Of a stretch of 64,000 bases of DNA, positions 20,416-32,433 are shown one piece after another; the stretch's first letter is position 1, and each line of letters starts with the position of its first letter. A program made the translations under genes and the position numbers. The notes below the pieces were generated by a model, which was not told where the DNA came from, made no database searches, and worked only from the letters and a program-made list of their open reading frames with translations. Source of the DNA: Selaginella tamariscina. Its lineage: Eukaryota > Streptophyta > Lycopodiopsida > Selaginellales > Selaginellaceae. The stretch lies in the NCBI GenBank assembly GCA_003024785.1, contig PUQB01000063.1, positions 62,001-126,000 on the forward strand. The letters run 5' to 3'.

Positions 20416-22272
20416 GGTATCCTGTCTAGATTTCATAAATGTGTTTTTCATTTTTCTTTTTTAAATAAAATCCATTTCGAAATGTACATGTGTGACGATT
20501 TAGTTAGCTAAAGACAAATTAGCATATTATTTCCTTAGAAATGTATTATTATATGAAAAAATTATAAGCCATGTGTTTAGAAATCTTAATCACATAACTT
20601 AATTAAGTCTAATATTTATAATATAGAAGTAATTAAATCTACTAAATCGTTAAATATATTGCTTAGCAAATGTTCCATTAAATTGGAGTAGAGTACAAGT
20701 TAAACAAGAGTTATAAAATTTGCGGAGGATATTTTGCGCGTTACATGCTGATGTCATTGTCCGTACAGTTTCACCGTCCTTTACACCGAAGACATGTTCA
20801 TGGTCTTTGACGTTGTTTATGCAGTTAGTTTAGGGTGTTTTATTTAAATCCCAATACACAATGGTTTAGAAAATTAAGAAATAATTAAAAGGGATTTTTA
20901 AATTATTATGGATTGTTCAAATATGTACTCATGTTGACAACCGTAGATTTTTTTTAAAATAAGATTGGGAACATATATTTTCAACTTCTATAACCATGCG
21001 GGTCTACATGTGATGTATACATGCCATAAATTTCCTTATTGAGTTATACAAGTTTACCACAAAATGACATGCACAGTACAAAGAGAGACTGGAAAGATTA
21101 TTGCTTATTGAACACAAAAGAGGAATATCAATGCACACATCTACGGGCCTGCAGATTTCAGAAACACACACATAGTGAAGACATTATGAACACAAGCGTT
21201 CATATATGTGTGTGTGCGCAAATCTTAATACATATCTCCATTTCTATATATGCTAGTGTAGTTATTCCCCACAAGCATGGTCACTGGGTAATCTTATTCA
21301 GTTTCACACACACACTAGCAGATGCTATTTTCATTTTAGCCATTAGATTAAATTCTTATACTTTCCTGTACATTCCCACTCACATATGGTCTTTGTCTAC
21401 ATTTGTATTGTGTTTATGTTTTAGGACCCACACTCACATATGAGGTCTATTGTCTACATTTGTATCGTGTTTATGTTCTAGACCACTATGAAGACTTTGA
21501 ATTTAACATATTTAATTGACTTAATGTGTGTGTACGTATAAAATATAGTTCATACATCTACGAATAATGGTTTATACGAGGAGAGTTTTATGTGGATATA
21601 CACACATAGAGTTGGTATGGAATGTATGTGTAAAGCTTAAACACAACACACACATTCAAGTGTGTGTCTCTAATAAGACTGAATGAATGAATGCATATTT
21701 CTGCAAGTGTACAATATGTATACATACCTACACTATATACACATATATACGATTATTGTGTAAACCTTCTTATCACAAGACAAATCTTAACTGCGAGTAC
21801 ACGAAGCTTAACGAGAAAGCTATTGTTTAGTTTAGTGAACACCCCAAACAGAGAGATCTGTGTGTAAGTGCAACTGGTAACATGAGAGAGAGAAGTACGC
21901 ATTTAAGCTGCATCTGCGCAGTTGAGAACAGCACTCTCATAGCTGTCACCCAAGCACAGGCGTGAAGGCAGTCGAGAGCTGCATGTTTGTTGCATCCCAA
22001 GCCGCTATATATAACAATAGCGTTTAGCGGATTCTAATAATTTAGTTAGGGTCTTATACTTTACCAGTGTTGTATGTATCCGTTAACCCTTGTATTTTAT
22101 GTTATATCAAACGTAGGTTAACTTAATTTAGCCCAAATCATAACATTATTATTGTGAACAATTTTCAGGGCTTCATACGTGTGTTCTTATTAATAATTCA
22201 CTGTGTTGACTGACTCACACTCACAATTTAACAGTCAGATGATCAGTCGGCTGTCAACATGGAGAATGAACA
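20416..22272. other. AT-rich intergenic DNA with a short direct repeat
   Basis: No gene seen. A segment of about 52 bases (cactcacatatg...gtttatgtt) occurs twice in tandem at about 21378-21480. CA/TG-rich stretches are scattered over 21150-21740. Confidence 0.6.
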
Positions 22273-23133
22273 CTATGCCTTCCCGCTCTTATGATGCACA
22301 ACCACAAGCCGACACTTAAGGAGCTTCGATCTGCAGTAGTCTATAAATGTATCTGCAACACTGCCTAAAACAGTCTGTCCGACAACAGAGTTCGTCATCA
22401 GGCAAACCGGCATACAAGATAAATAGAGAAGGCAATGCAACGTAAGATGATCAGCTCACCTTCTCATGTCACTGTAGTTGTGACCTCCAAGCACAGAATG
22501 TCGGCCTTGTGCTGCTCAACGGCTTTGAACAGTGTCCGCCGAGGATCTCCGATTGTTTCCGCGATTGTGACTTTAACCTGCATCGAATGATCGGCTCAGC
22601 GGATTCAACTTGCTAAAACAAGAGCTTGGTCTTACGTTCTGCCGCTTGCATTCTTCCTTCACCTCTTGAACAACCTGATTGTAGTTGAAATTCTTCTCCA
22701 GCTCCGCCCGGATTTCGTAGGCCCCAGCAGTCAGACCTTGGCGCACTGGACACGAACAGGAACAATTCAAACACACGCATTAGTAGGAATAACTTACATT
22801 TCTTGGAAACTATGCAAGAAAGGAGGGATGAACATGAGCGGAATGCACTACGACCAACTTCTTGTTGCCTGATCCGTTGCTGCTCCAGGGCCATGGAGAT
22901 CCAGACTGCTGCCGAGATGATCCAGATTGCTGCATAATGTTCTCAATCGTCCACTTGAGCGCATGCAAGCTTTCCTTGACAGCCACTATAACCGTGAGTG
23001 ATCCAGATGCGTCAGTTCTCCCTCTTGTTGGGCCTCCTAATTTTACTCCTCCAGCTGGTCGATTATTTACTGCTTGATCATCACCTGGCTGATCACTTCC
23101 TTCTTCACCAGCTTCTGGATTATCAGCTTGCAT
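22273..23133 (-). pseudogene. Universal stress protein (UspA-like) gene with reading-frame breaks
   Basis: Four exons can be traced on the minus strand. Exon 1 (from ATG at 23133) carries LTVIVAVKESLHALKWTIEN and KKLVVVHSAHVHP, the first strand-helix and second strand of the Usp fold. Exon 2 is 22745-22636 (AGAYEIRAELEKNFN). Exon 3 is 22577-22460 (VKVTIAETIGDPRRTLFKAV, KADILCL). Exon 4 is 22374-22273 (GSVADTFIDYCRSKLLKCRL, then the stop). Donors and acceptors fit GT-AG. Two breaks are seen. Exon 1 and exon 2 need different frames across the 22800 junction. One base appears lost in exon 3 before the HNYSDMRR segment. The usual G-x2-G-x9-G-S nucleotide motif is only partly kept. Stress-related nucleotide-binding proteins are the family role; the activity here is doubtful. 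Confidence 0.72.
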
Positions 23134-24064
23134 TTCGTCCTCCTCAAATCTCTTCCATCTTCTCTCAGACTTTGTTCCGATTCTCGTTCATCGATGGTGC
23201 TGGATACCATGGCTGAAATGTTGAGATCAAAGTGAACTGAGCTAGACGCCTTAAATGAAGCTCAAAGTAGCTTGATCATCTCCGGGGCCAGAAAACAAAA
23301 TGCAATTGATTTGCAATTTGTAGCATGAGTCATAGTTTATAAAAAAAGATATAGATTTGCAGTTTCCAGTTGTCAGAATCCATTCTTTGAACCTTCCAGC
23401 TGGTTTGCGCCCAGCGAGTAATCGGTCAACGGAGTACCCCGTACGTTCGGCTTGAAAATATCTAAGAACACAAATGCAACTTGCAGCATGCAGTTGAAAT
23501 TTGCAGCTTCAAGTTGTCACGATTCATCCGTCCTGATTTGCGGCAAGGCAGACTTCATTACCCAGCCTGTTTTCCACGTGGATTCATCCTTCCAGCTGGT
23601 TTGCGGCACATAGAGAAGCTCTTGTTTATTGTTTATATGGAAACTTTCATTCTCTACATGTCATGTTTTGCGGCAATATTTGCGGCTATAGAATATCAAT
23701 TTTTTTTTTGTTTTCACGTGTTATGTATTAGTCACGTATCAATACATTATTTATTTATTATAAATATTAAATATATTTAATCATTACTAAATATTAAATA
23801 TATTTAATTCATGTGGTGACTTCTCAAAATAATAGGCGGTTCACATGTGCCGTCACCCTTCAAATTTTTTACACTCGCCGGGGGCCAAATCAGCGAACGG
23901 GATCACCAAGTCGCATCTAATATTTTACTTGCGCCTTTGTGAAATTTGCAAATGCAAGATTCTAAATAAATCTAGATTTAATTAAATTTTTTTATCTCGT
24001 GAAGGTAAAAATATATTTTTTTATTATGTGTTTTATTGCGTGGGATTTTATTTAACAAGTTCAC
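23134..24064. other. Intergenic DNA upstream of the Usp-like gene
   Basis: No gene recognised. The stretch 23200-23620 is mixed in composition and repeats a ttgcagctt/ttgcggca-like word several times. The remainder is A/T-rich. Confidence 0.5.
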
Positions 24065-25156
24065 ATAACCTAGTTCTTGAGGGTTCACTAAGAAGTTCTA
24101 GAGTTGCATTAGGAGCCACATTTGTGGCATTGGCTATGGCATGATAGCCCACATCGGGGAAGGCAGTGTCACATGGAGATGTGACACTAGGCTAAACTCA
24201 CATAGTACAACGTCCGAGGCACGCCCTTTGGGGTTTTGTCATGGGCTTATCGCCAAGGGGTTGGATACTCTGACAAATAGACATGCTTGTGCTCACGCTA
24301 GGGTGCTAAGCATTGCTCATGTTAGGGTGCTAAGCATTGCTCATGCTAGGTGCTAAGCATTGCTCACATAGGGTAATGACACCAAATGGCCACTTTGGGT
24401 TAAAACTCTGACATACGTAGACCAGTCGAGCTACAGGTATCATTCCTAGCTTGGTGTCGTTGAGGCAGCCGGAGCAAGGCCTCAACCACGGACATTGCCT
24501 TTGAGCTTGCGATCAGGTTTTCGAACCAAGGAATTTGACTTACTCCTTGGAAGTGACATACCCCTATCACAAAGGCGAGATCCTGCCAATGATAAACCCA
24601 AAGGTGGGACGTACCCCTGTCGTGTGAAATTTGGGTGGCACAACAGAGGTTGTGCCTTGACAACACAAGATTAACTTGCATCGATAGGAGGTTAACGAGC
24701 TCTCTTTTAAACCTAGGAAGCTTTACTACACACACTCTACCTTAATTATGTGATGGAGCCCCCCTCCTACCTATTTTCCTAAATGAGTAAGTCGGTTGGC
24801 ACAAAAATGCCAGCCCTTAATCAAATTGAGATGTCCTAACCTAACCCTAAACCTAACCCCTAGGGGGGGTATTAGGGCGTGGGTTTAGGTCAACCCTAGG
24901 GGTGTCCCTAACCCTTTTTTGACAGCATATTTTAACAAAAACCTATGTTGTAATGTCAAACCAAGGAAGGTTTTCTAAAAGGTAAGTACTAGAGTTTCTT
25001 GAAGTACATAATGACAGTCGGCTGGACTACCCCTAAACACTTAAGTGCACTAAGTAGGGTTGTTTCTCACTATAACTAAGGTTCGTCACACATCTCGGTA
25101 GGTAACAACAGTCAAACCCCAAAGTAAAGGGTCGAGTCATAGTAAAAACTATGACA
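24065..25156. repeat. Rearranged LTR of the TGTCA...TGACA family (two head-opposed parts)
   Basis: 24065-24413 matches the reverse complement of about 38930-39215 and ends in the family's terminal sequence, read inverted (gttaaaactctgaca). From 24414 to 25156 the sequence runs in the opposite sense and matches about 39380-39956, ending in the terminal hairpin catagtaaaaactatgaca. So the two ends of one LTR are joined head-opposed. A 24-base unit (gctcatgctagggtgctaagcatt) is repeated three times at 24291-24362. The C-rich tract at about 24836-24915 contains ccctaa words but is no telomere array. Confidence 0.75.
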
Positions 25157-25442
25157 CTTCTTGAGCTCTCAATTATTGAGGTGAATGTGTATAGGAAAAT
25201 TGAGTGATGGAATGTGTGAGCAGCACAATGGAGCCTACGCCTATATCCAACTTCGCGGCTCCTAAACGAAGTGGACATTGAAGTTTTCCAACTGAACTTC
25301 AGTTTCAACTTCATGCGTATTGAACTTCTTGGCTTTAACGGGACATTTTACCACTTGTGTCCCGCTTCACCACAATACAAGCATAAGTTCTCACTGCGAC
25401 GACATTTCTTCTCAGCAGTTGAAAGTGGGCCACACTTGTATT
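25157..25442 (-). pseudogene. Gypsy G3 gag/protease fragment, inverted between LTR pieces
   Basis: On the minus strand this matches the G3 gag-to-protease region at 53280-53560 (CRRSENLCLYCGEAGHKW, a zinc knuckle, then the segment ending in front of the protease). It lies between two inverted LTR pieces, while the following polymerase fragment (25725-27010) is on the plus strand. This is consistent with an inversion mediated by the opposed repeats. Confidence 0.75.
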
Positions 25443-25724
25443 TATCATAGTTTTTACTATGACTCCTCTTTACTTTGGATGTTTGACTGTTGTTACTTAC
25501 TGAACTATGTTGATAAGCCCTAGGTGTAGAAAAATAGGCCCCTTAGTGCACTTGGATATTTAATGATGATCGGCCGTCATTAGGTATTTACAAGAAACTC
25601 TAAGTGAAGTTAGCACTTCCATCTAAAAACTCTTACCTTGGTTTTCTATATCCCAGTTAGGTTTTTGGGTGGTTCTGGTGAGTTCGGCATGTCGGATATG
25701 GGTAGAAACATCCCTAGGGTTGAC
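25443..25724 (-). repeat. Partial LTR of the TGTCA...TGACA family (inverted)
   Basis: Matches the reverse complement of about 39665-39956, starting with the terminal hairpin (tatcatagtttttactatga). Confidence 0.8.
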
Positions 25725-27010
25725 CTAAAGGCAATTCATACAGGACTTCTCCAAGCGTGTACTTCCACACATAGAACTCACCAAGCGCACAGGGATTTCT
25801 CTTGGTCCAACAAGGCGGAACATGCATTCATAGCACTCAAGAATGCCTTCACAACAGCTCCAATTTTAGCACATCCTGATTTTTTTCATCCCTTCTTCGT
25901 TAAAGCAGATGCTTCAGATTTTGCAGTAGGTTCTATCCTATCACAAGTTAGAGAAGACAAGTTACTTCATCTTGTAGCTTTTCACTCTTGTAAGTTCCTT
26001 TCGATGGAGATCAATTACGAAATTCATGACATGGAACTCAAGGCCATTGTGAATTTGTTCGATGAGTGGCAGCACTTCTTGGAAGGTGTTATGCATCCTG
26101 TACAAGTTCTTACGGATCACAAGAACCTGGAGTTTTTTCAAATGGCTCGAGTTCTTAATCGACGACAGGGTAGGCGAAATTCCTATCACGTTTTGATTTT
26201 GTCATTGTCTACAAGCCTTTTTTTGTATTGCCAAAGCGAATGCGTTGTTTAGGCGCTCTTACCTTGCACCAACCCCAGGCGATCTTGCATATGATTGTTA
26301 AAAGCAAGTGTTGTTGGGTCCTGATCAATTTCGGCTTATGGCACTACAGGTTCATCAGGCTCTAGCAAATTCAACACTTTTATAGAGCATCCGTTTGCAA
26401 TTGGTTACAAACGACTTGGCAAAAATATGTTCTTACACATTAATCCTGACATCGCAAACTCCTCTTCCTCCAGTTCCTATACAGACTACAAATTATTTGC
26501 CATACAGGATGGACTCCTATACCGGAGGGTCTCCTATACATTCTTGTTGATATTTACATGACTCGTGTGGTACAGGATTGTTATGATACTCCGGCTACAG
26601 GACATTTTGACGTGGTCAAAATAGTTGAGTTCGTGACTCGTAACTATTGGTGGCCTGGGTTGCGAGGTTTTGTGGAAAAGTTTGTACGGAGTTGTGACAC
26701 CTGCAACAGGTAGAAGATGCCTCGTCACATGCCCTCTGGTCTTCTTTGTCCTCTTCCTATTCCCTCTTCTCCTTAAAGATCCATTTTTATGGATTTCCTC
26801 ACAGATCTTCTTCATTCTCATGGATTTGATGCAGTTCTTGTGGTGATTGACCATTTCACCAAATATGCTTATTTCCTGTCCTATAACAAGACGGTTACAT
26901 GTCAAACAATTGTTGAGTTTGTGATCTGTAAAGTGTTTTAACATCATGATCTTTATGAGAGCATTGTTTCTGATCGAGACCCACAATTTATGTTTAGGTT
27001 TTAGTTTTCT
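25725..27010 (+). pseudogene. Gypsy G3 RT-end, RNase H and integrase fragment
   Basis: The open part (25638-26252) holds RNase H: FFVKADASDFAVGSILSQ, INYEIHDMELKAIV and VLTDHKNLEFF. After 26252 the integrase N-terminal zinc segment (TRNYWWPGLRGFV, CDTCNR) and the start of the core ([20 protein letters not shown], then IVSDRDPQF with the second Asp) can be read with stops and frame changes. Homology ends at about 27005, before the catalytic Glu. The same family is at 48153-50130 and 51529-55290. Confidence 0.82.
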
Positions 27011-28389
27011 CAATTTTAAAAATTATTTAATTTTTTTTTTTATCAACTAGTAAATATATATAAATGAAGAGGTGTACAATTTATTGAGTAAACTCAATTT
27101 TTCCCCTGGGTCTGACATGTCTTTGAACTAAATCTTGAGGTATAACCAAATAGTATCTAATGCAATTTAAACGATGGAACAATTCATATCTTATTAAATA
27201 AATATTTAATTACCATGTCAATTGTTGAATTTTAACTAGTGTAAATGGCATAAATTATTAAATTTAAAAAATTACATTGTGAACTCAACATAATTAAATA
27301 TATAAAAACATATCTTGATATATATGTGTGTGTAGATTTATGAGAACATCCCCATTTAATTTAAGCTTTGAAATTAATTTAATACATTTGAGAGCATTTT
27401 TTTCTTTGCAGATAGGTTCACTTGTTTTACAGGTGGCAGCAATGCGTCTGAAGAAAATGCAGCTAACAAACCACACACACACACATGTTATGTGCAATGG
27501 ATGATGAACACTCAGTTTCTAAATACATATATGCATCCATACACCTCCCCATATCATTAACATATTCGTGAATAGTCTAGGAAAAAACAACATTTATATT
27601 CTTATATATAATATTATTTAAAATATAATATTTTGATCGTTGTATTACCAAATAATCAACTAACATATAACCAAAAGCCATTCTTAATTATACATTAATA
27701 CGACAATAACATCTGTTATTAAATGCATGCATGTAAATTTATTTATGATAATATATATACTTCAAAGACTTTTGAAAGCACTTGTTTCAACTAACAAACT
27801 GGAGAGTATAGATTTTTCTACATAACAACAAAACTCTCAAGACGTACACAAACATGACATAAAGAAACAATTTTATCAATTGTATGTAATGAAATATGTA
27901 TTTATTCTATTTATTACAGATATTTTTAATGTTAATCAACTTTTTATGATTATATTTTAATATATTTCATATTTCTTAAAGCTAGTTAATTCGTAACAGG
28001 ACCTGGACCAGACTACATTTACTGTTTCAAAACAAGGCCATTTAGATTGTTGAACTTACATAATTTCAAAATAATGTGGGACGCTGATCATCAGGAATAT
28101 TATTATTACTATTATACATATTTAATTTATTGCCATGTCTGACTCAACTCAAGGAGGAGGCTTACATTTTATTTAGAATCTATAAATTAATAAAATATTT
28201 GATTTTGATGAACAACATGAATCAAATGAATACATTTTCAAAATCATAATAAATTAGATATTTAATTGTATTCATTAAATATGTGCAGACTTATCCTCAT
28301 AAATTCTCACTGCAAGAAGATCAAGACAAACAGATGGAATATGCAGTTTCACAAACTCTGGAGCAGGACATTGTTCAGCTACTGGGTTT

Positions 28390-28423
<34 letters not shown>

Positions 28424-28819
28424 ATATAATATAATAAATAAGTAAAGTATTAACTGTTAAGAAGAATTATATAATACAAGTTTTAAATTTATAAGTGATT
28501 AACTCTTTATTTGAAAATAGATTAAAAAACTATAATTAAATACATATTGCTCTTTAAAACAAACAAAAAGTATTGTAATGACTGGATCATTGTTTAACAC
28601 AAGTTAAACAATGTACATATACATTCTTATAATCATACATATGTAAACGTAATGCAATGAAAAGCATAACTTTAATATACATACAAACATCCAATGTTCT
28701 CTCTCTCTATTCTGCACAGCTGTGTGTTCCTTTAAACATATATACGTGTATATTAACTACGTTATTAAATAAAAAATAATATTACTTTAGTAATTAGCAG
28801 ATTAATCATGCCTTTAATG
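27011..28819. other. AT-rich intergenic DNA with an (AT)n tract
   Basis: No gene seen. An imperfect (AT)n tract lies at about 28387-28440. A CA-rich run is at 27470-27485. Confidence 0.6.
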
Positions 28820-29023
28820 TAAACAGTTGACGTGGCCTCCTCTCACAAAATCCGCTAGCTCAACGATCTCGACTCCATCACCGTGTCCTGTTGCAACTAG
28901 TACTGTACTCACGATGCCAAAGAATATACCTTCAAATAAAATATTCCTGATGTTAAATGATATATGAAGCTACTGTACACACTTATATACATTGTATGTG
29001 TGTGTGTAATTCAATAATATTGT

Positions 29024-29272
29024 TGTTAGGCACCACTACATACAAACTAGAGACCCTTACAAAACCACCCGACCTCCCCGAGCTGTCTCTAGTCTCCACA
29101 TGTTGCTTTCCAAAAAGGCTTTCAATACTAGCATGCCTTCTTTAATTCTCCTAATTCCCTTTTATACTTTAGATCTATATCCTTTTTGGATTCTTCTAAA
29201 TTTCCTTTTGGAAATATTCTGACTTATACTTTTATGAGGAATATTCTTTAATTCGTTATATGGGTCGTAACA
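29024..29272 (-). repeat. E3 3' LTR
   Basis: Begins TGTTAGGCACC and ends CGTAACA, with the purine tract complement (tcctcccccc) just inside at 29274-29283. Confidence 0.9.
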
Positions 29273-29368
29273 ATCCTCCCCCCATTAGCAAGTCATTGTC
29301 TTCAAGGGTAGTATAACTTACTCAATTGGTCCTGTATTATTAACCTCGTACATCCACAACAAATCTAC

Positions 29369-29821
29369 TCAAAATTCATTTCTTGTGAGTATTCTTTTTA
29401 ACTGGTTAACATGAAATACTGGGTGCACCGTCACTCCCTCTGGCAATCGTAGTCGATATGCCACCTTATTAATACGCTCCAAAATCTTATTAGGACCTGA
29501 GTACCTGAGAGACAACTTATTATTGTGTCCCTTCCGTAAGGCCACAATAGTGTTCCGCCTTACATGTGTGGCAAATACCACTCGGAAATATACATAATCT
29601 CCCACATGGAACTCTCGAAAGCTTCTGTTCTCATTACCAAACTTAATAGCTTGGCTTTGAGCTGCTTGTAAGTTCTTCTTGCACAAACTCTGAATGTTTC
29701 CAAGCTCAACACTCAAATCTTTAGCTTCTTCATCCATGTTGTCTTGAGCTTTCTTACTTGTTAAACCTAGCTCAAAAGCTGTCTTTGGATGCTGTCCAAA
29801 CATAGCATAGTATAGACTCAT
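29369..29821 (-). pseudogene. E3 integrase C-terminal ORF (150 codons)
   Basis: Longest uninterrupted C-terminal integrase piece in the family: [68 protein letters not shown] and VHPVFHVNQLKRILTR. Upstream (29822-29870) it joins the first core Asp segment through the same deletion as in E1 and E2. The domain resembles the GPY/F-type segment of gypsy integrases, which helps to bind DNA. Confidence 0.85.
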
Positions 29822-29849
29822 TCCAATGCCACTGTGTCCTTAGCAAATG

Positions 29850-30760
29850 GGTGACAAAGTCCATAGAGATATTGCCCCATCAGCTGTCTAGAATAGGCAA
29901 TGGTACTAATAGCTCACCTAGTTTCTCCCTGGGCACCTTTACTTGCTGACACTTGTCAAAAGTCCTGCAGTACTCTATGATATCAGTTTTCATATTCCTC
30001 TAGTAAAACCTTTTCTTGATCAACTCATACGTTTTCCTCCTTTCAAAATGATCAGCCTTTGGGCGATTATAATGGAAATATAGTACTTGGTTGATCAAAT
30101 AGTCCACATGAGGAAGATACACACAGCCATTATAGTACAAAACTCCATCCTCAAATGAGAATGGTGGCTCTAGCTGTCCTCTGAGCTCTTGCACCTAGCT
30201 CTTGGCTCTAGTTGTCCTCTAAGCATGTTGAACTACCTGGCTAAACTCACTAACCGTCCTTGTTAATGCATTACATAAGCGTGTTTGGAATTCTCCAACC
30301 ACTGTGGCTCTCCTAACGCGTGACAAAGCATCTGCCACCATGTTAGCCTTTCCCACGCAATGCTCAATAGGCAATTTGCCAAACTCCATGAGCTTAACCA
30401 TCCAACGAGCTTGTCAAGATTTTAACTCTTTCTTTTTGAACATATACACCAAAGTCTTGTGATTTGTAAACACTATAAAACTTGCACCATAAAGATAGTG
30501 CTCCAAACTCATAATGCATTAACAATAGCCAGTAATTCTCGCTCATACGTTGAGTACTATTGCTCTGCAGGATTCAAAGTACGACTCTCATAAGCAATAG
30601 GCCTTCCCTCTTACATAAGTATAGCTTTAATGGCCACTCCACTTGCATCACACGATACCTCATAAGGCTTAAAGGGATTTGCAATACATAAAAATGATGC
30701 ATGTACCAAGCTTGTTTCAAAGTTTGGAAACTGCTCTCTTCTGAAGCACTCTATGCAAAG
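29850..30760 (-). pseudogene. E3 RNase H and integrase N-terminal remnants
   Basis: Minus-strand pieces with FPIEHCVGKAN-like sequence (here LPIEHCVGKANMVADALSR, 30219-30401) and HYNRPKADHFERRKTYELI of the integrase zinc segment (30000-30194). Stops and frame changes separate them. VADALSR keeps the Asp that E2 has lost. Confidence 0.8.
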
Positions 30761-30975
30761 GGAACGTCCTTCCTCAGCAACCTAGTTAACAGAGAAGCTT
30801 TCTTGACATAATTCTTGACATACCACCGGTAATAACCAGCCATGCCCAAGAAACTCTGTAACTCTTGTACAATGCTAGGAATTGGCCATTGCTCCACCCA
30901 ACTCATCCCAAGGATGAGGTCCACACACACTAGCTCCGCAAAAAAAGAAAGTCTCCACCAGCTGGGTTTTGCCAA
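30751..30975 (-). pseudogene. E3 RT remnant across a large internal deletion
   Basis: SFFAELVCVDLILGMS (the segment before the RT in this family) is followed directly by WVEQWPIPSIVQELQSFLGM, the connection domain. About 750 bases present in E1, including all RT palm motifs, are missing. Confidence 0.85.
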
Positions 30976-32040
30976 CCTACAGCTGTAACTCCTTCACACA
31001 AGCACTGTAGCTCTGTGTGATAGCTGAGCCTTTAATCTTGTATTGAGGCACAGTATTTGTGCAACTCACTAGTTGGGTTTGCTAACCTACAGCTGTAACT
31101 CCTCCACACAAGCACTGTAGCTATCATAGTTTTTACTATGACTCGACCCTTTACTTTGGGGTTTGACTGTTTTAACTTACCGAGTTGTGTAATAAACCCT
31201 AAATGTAGTAGGAAACATGCTCGTTAAGTGCACTTGGGTATCTAGTGATGGTCCGGCCGGGTGTCATTAGGTATTTGTAGGAAACTCTAGGCAAAGCTAG
31301 AACTTACCTTCTAGAAACTCTCCCCCATTTTGACGTTCCAAGTTAGGGTTCTTCGCAAAATATATGTAGTGAGGCTTTTTGGGTTCAAAAGAGAGTTCGT
31401 TAACCTTCTACTAGTGCAAGCTAAGCTTGTGTCGTCAAGGCGCAACCCTCTATTGTACCATACGACAGGGGTACGTCCCACCTTTGGGTTAGACCATCCT
31501 TATCATTAGCAAGATCACGCCTTTGTGAGGGAGTACGTTACTTCCAAAGAGTTAGCCAGATTCCTTAGCCCAAAAACCTGCTCGCAAGCTCAAAGTGTTG
31601 CTCAAGTTTACGTTCCGCAAAACTAGTGGTTAAGGCCTTGCTTCGGCCGCCTCAACCACGCCAAGCTAGGAACGATACCATAGCTCAGCTAGTCTGCATG
31701 TCCTGATCACAATGTGAACCTCATTCGTGGATTGGTTAGCTAGGGGCTTAAGTTCCTAAGGGTCAGGTTCTTAATATGGGTTACTTTACCAGATTCCATG
31801 GGGTTTCCAGAGAGGGGATTTCATGGTTGCCACATGGCAAGCCGCCTTTGTGGCATCAGGTAAAAACTCTGACAGTAGCTCTGTATGATAGCTAAGCCCT
31901 CAATCTCGTATTGAGGCACAGTCTTTGTGCAGCTCCACCAACTGGGTTTTGTCAACTTACAGCTGTAACTCCTCCACACAAGCACTATAGCTCTGTGTGA
32001 TAGCTGAGCCCTCAATTTCGTATTGAGGCACAATCTTCAT
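30960..32040 (-). repeat. E3 tandem-repeat tract, split by a solo LTR
   Basis: Units of the family repeat at about 30960-31121 and 31875-32040, each with the complement of ctcaatacgagattgagggctcag. The nested solo LTR occupies 31122-31874. Confidence 0.8.
31122..31874 (-). mobile_element. Solo LTR of the TGTCA...TGACA family nested in E3
   Basis: Starts with the terminal hairpin (tatcatagtttttactatga) and ends gtaaaaactctgaca. The perfect 5-base target duplication gtagc lies at 31117-31121 and 31875-31879. It is shorter than the 1,699-base copy at 38258-39956 through internal loss. No coding region. Confidence 0.85.
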
Positions 32041-32409
32041 GGGCAAGTTGCACTCCTCCACTAACTTTGTTGACACAAAGTTATCGCTACTCATGCTATC
32101 CACAAGGACTCGCACTGGACGCTCACCAAGTCGTCCCTCTACCATAATAGCACATGTGTGTGGCTCCTTCCGTGCCATGCAGTTTACCTGTTGAGCAAGA
32201 ACAAATAGAAATTTACCTTGTGGTTTAGAGAAGTCTTTCTTTGTGCTCCTCTCCACGCTCCATCTCTTGAACCTTCTTAGGCGTTTATTTATCCTTGCTG
32301 CCAATGAAACTTTTGCCCTTGGGCTTGCTCCTCCTTGAACAATTTGCTTTTCAATATCTAACATCTCCACACACGTGATATTATCCTCTCCTTCCCATAG
32401 GTCACTCAT
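32040..32409 (-). pseudogene. E3 protease-like ORF
   Basis: ORF of 150 codons (31957-32409) beginning MSDLWEGEDNITCVEMLDIE. It contains RVLVDSMSSDNFVSTKLVEE, the same Met for Gly change at the retropepsin active site as in E1, and runs into the tandem-repeat coding unit (YEIEGSAITQSYSACVEEL). This is the best-preserved example of how the protease-like part and the repeat form one reading frame. Confidence 0.75.
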
Positions 32410-32433
32410 CTCGAACCTGGCTCCGATACCAAT

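Noticed and set aside
24836-24915. ccctaaccctaaac words resembling plant telomere repeats
   Set aside because: Only a few degenerate units inside the C-rich solo-LTR family. The longest copy (38258-39956) has similar scattered words, so this is LTR sequence, not an interstitial telomere.
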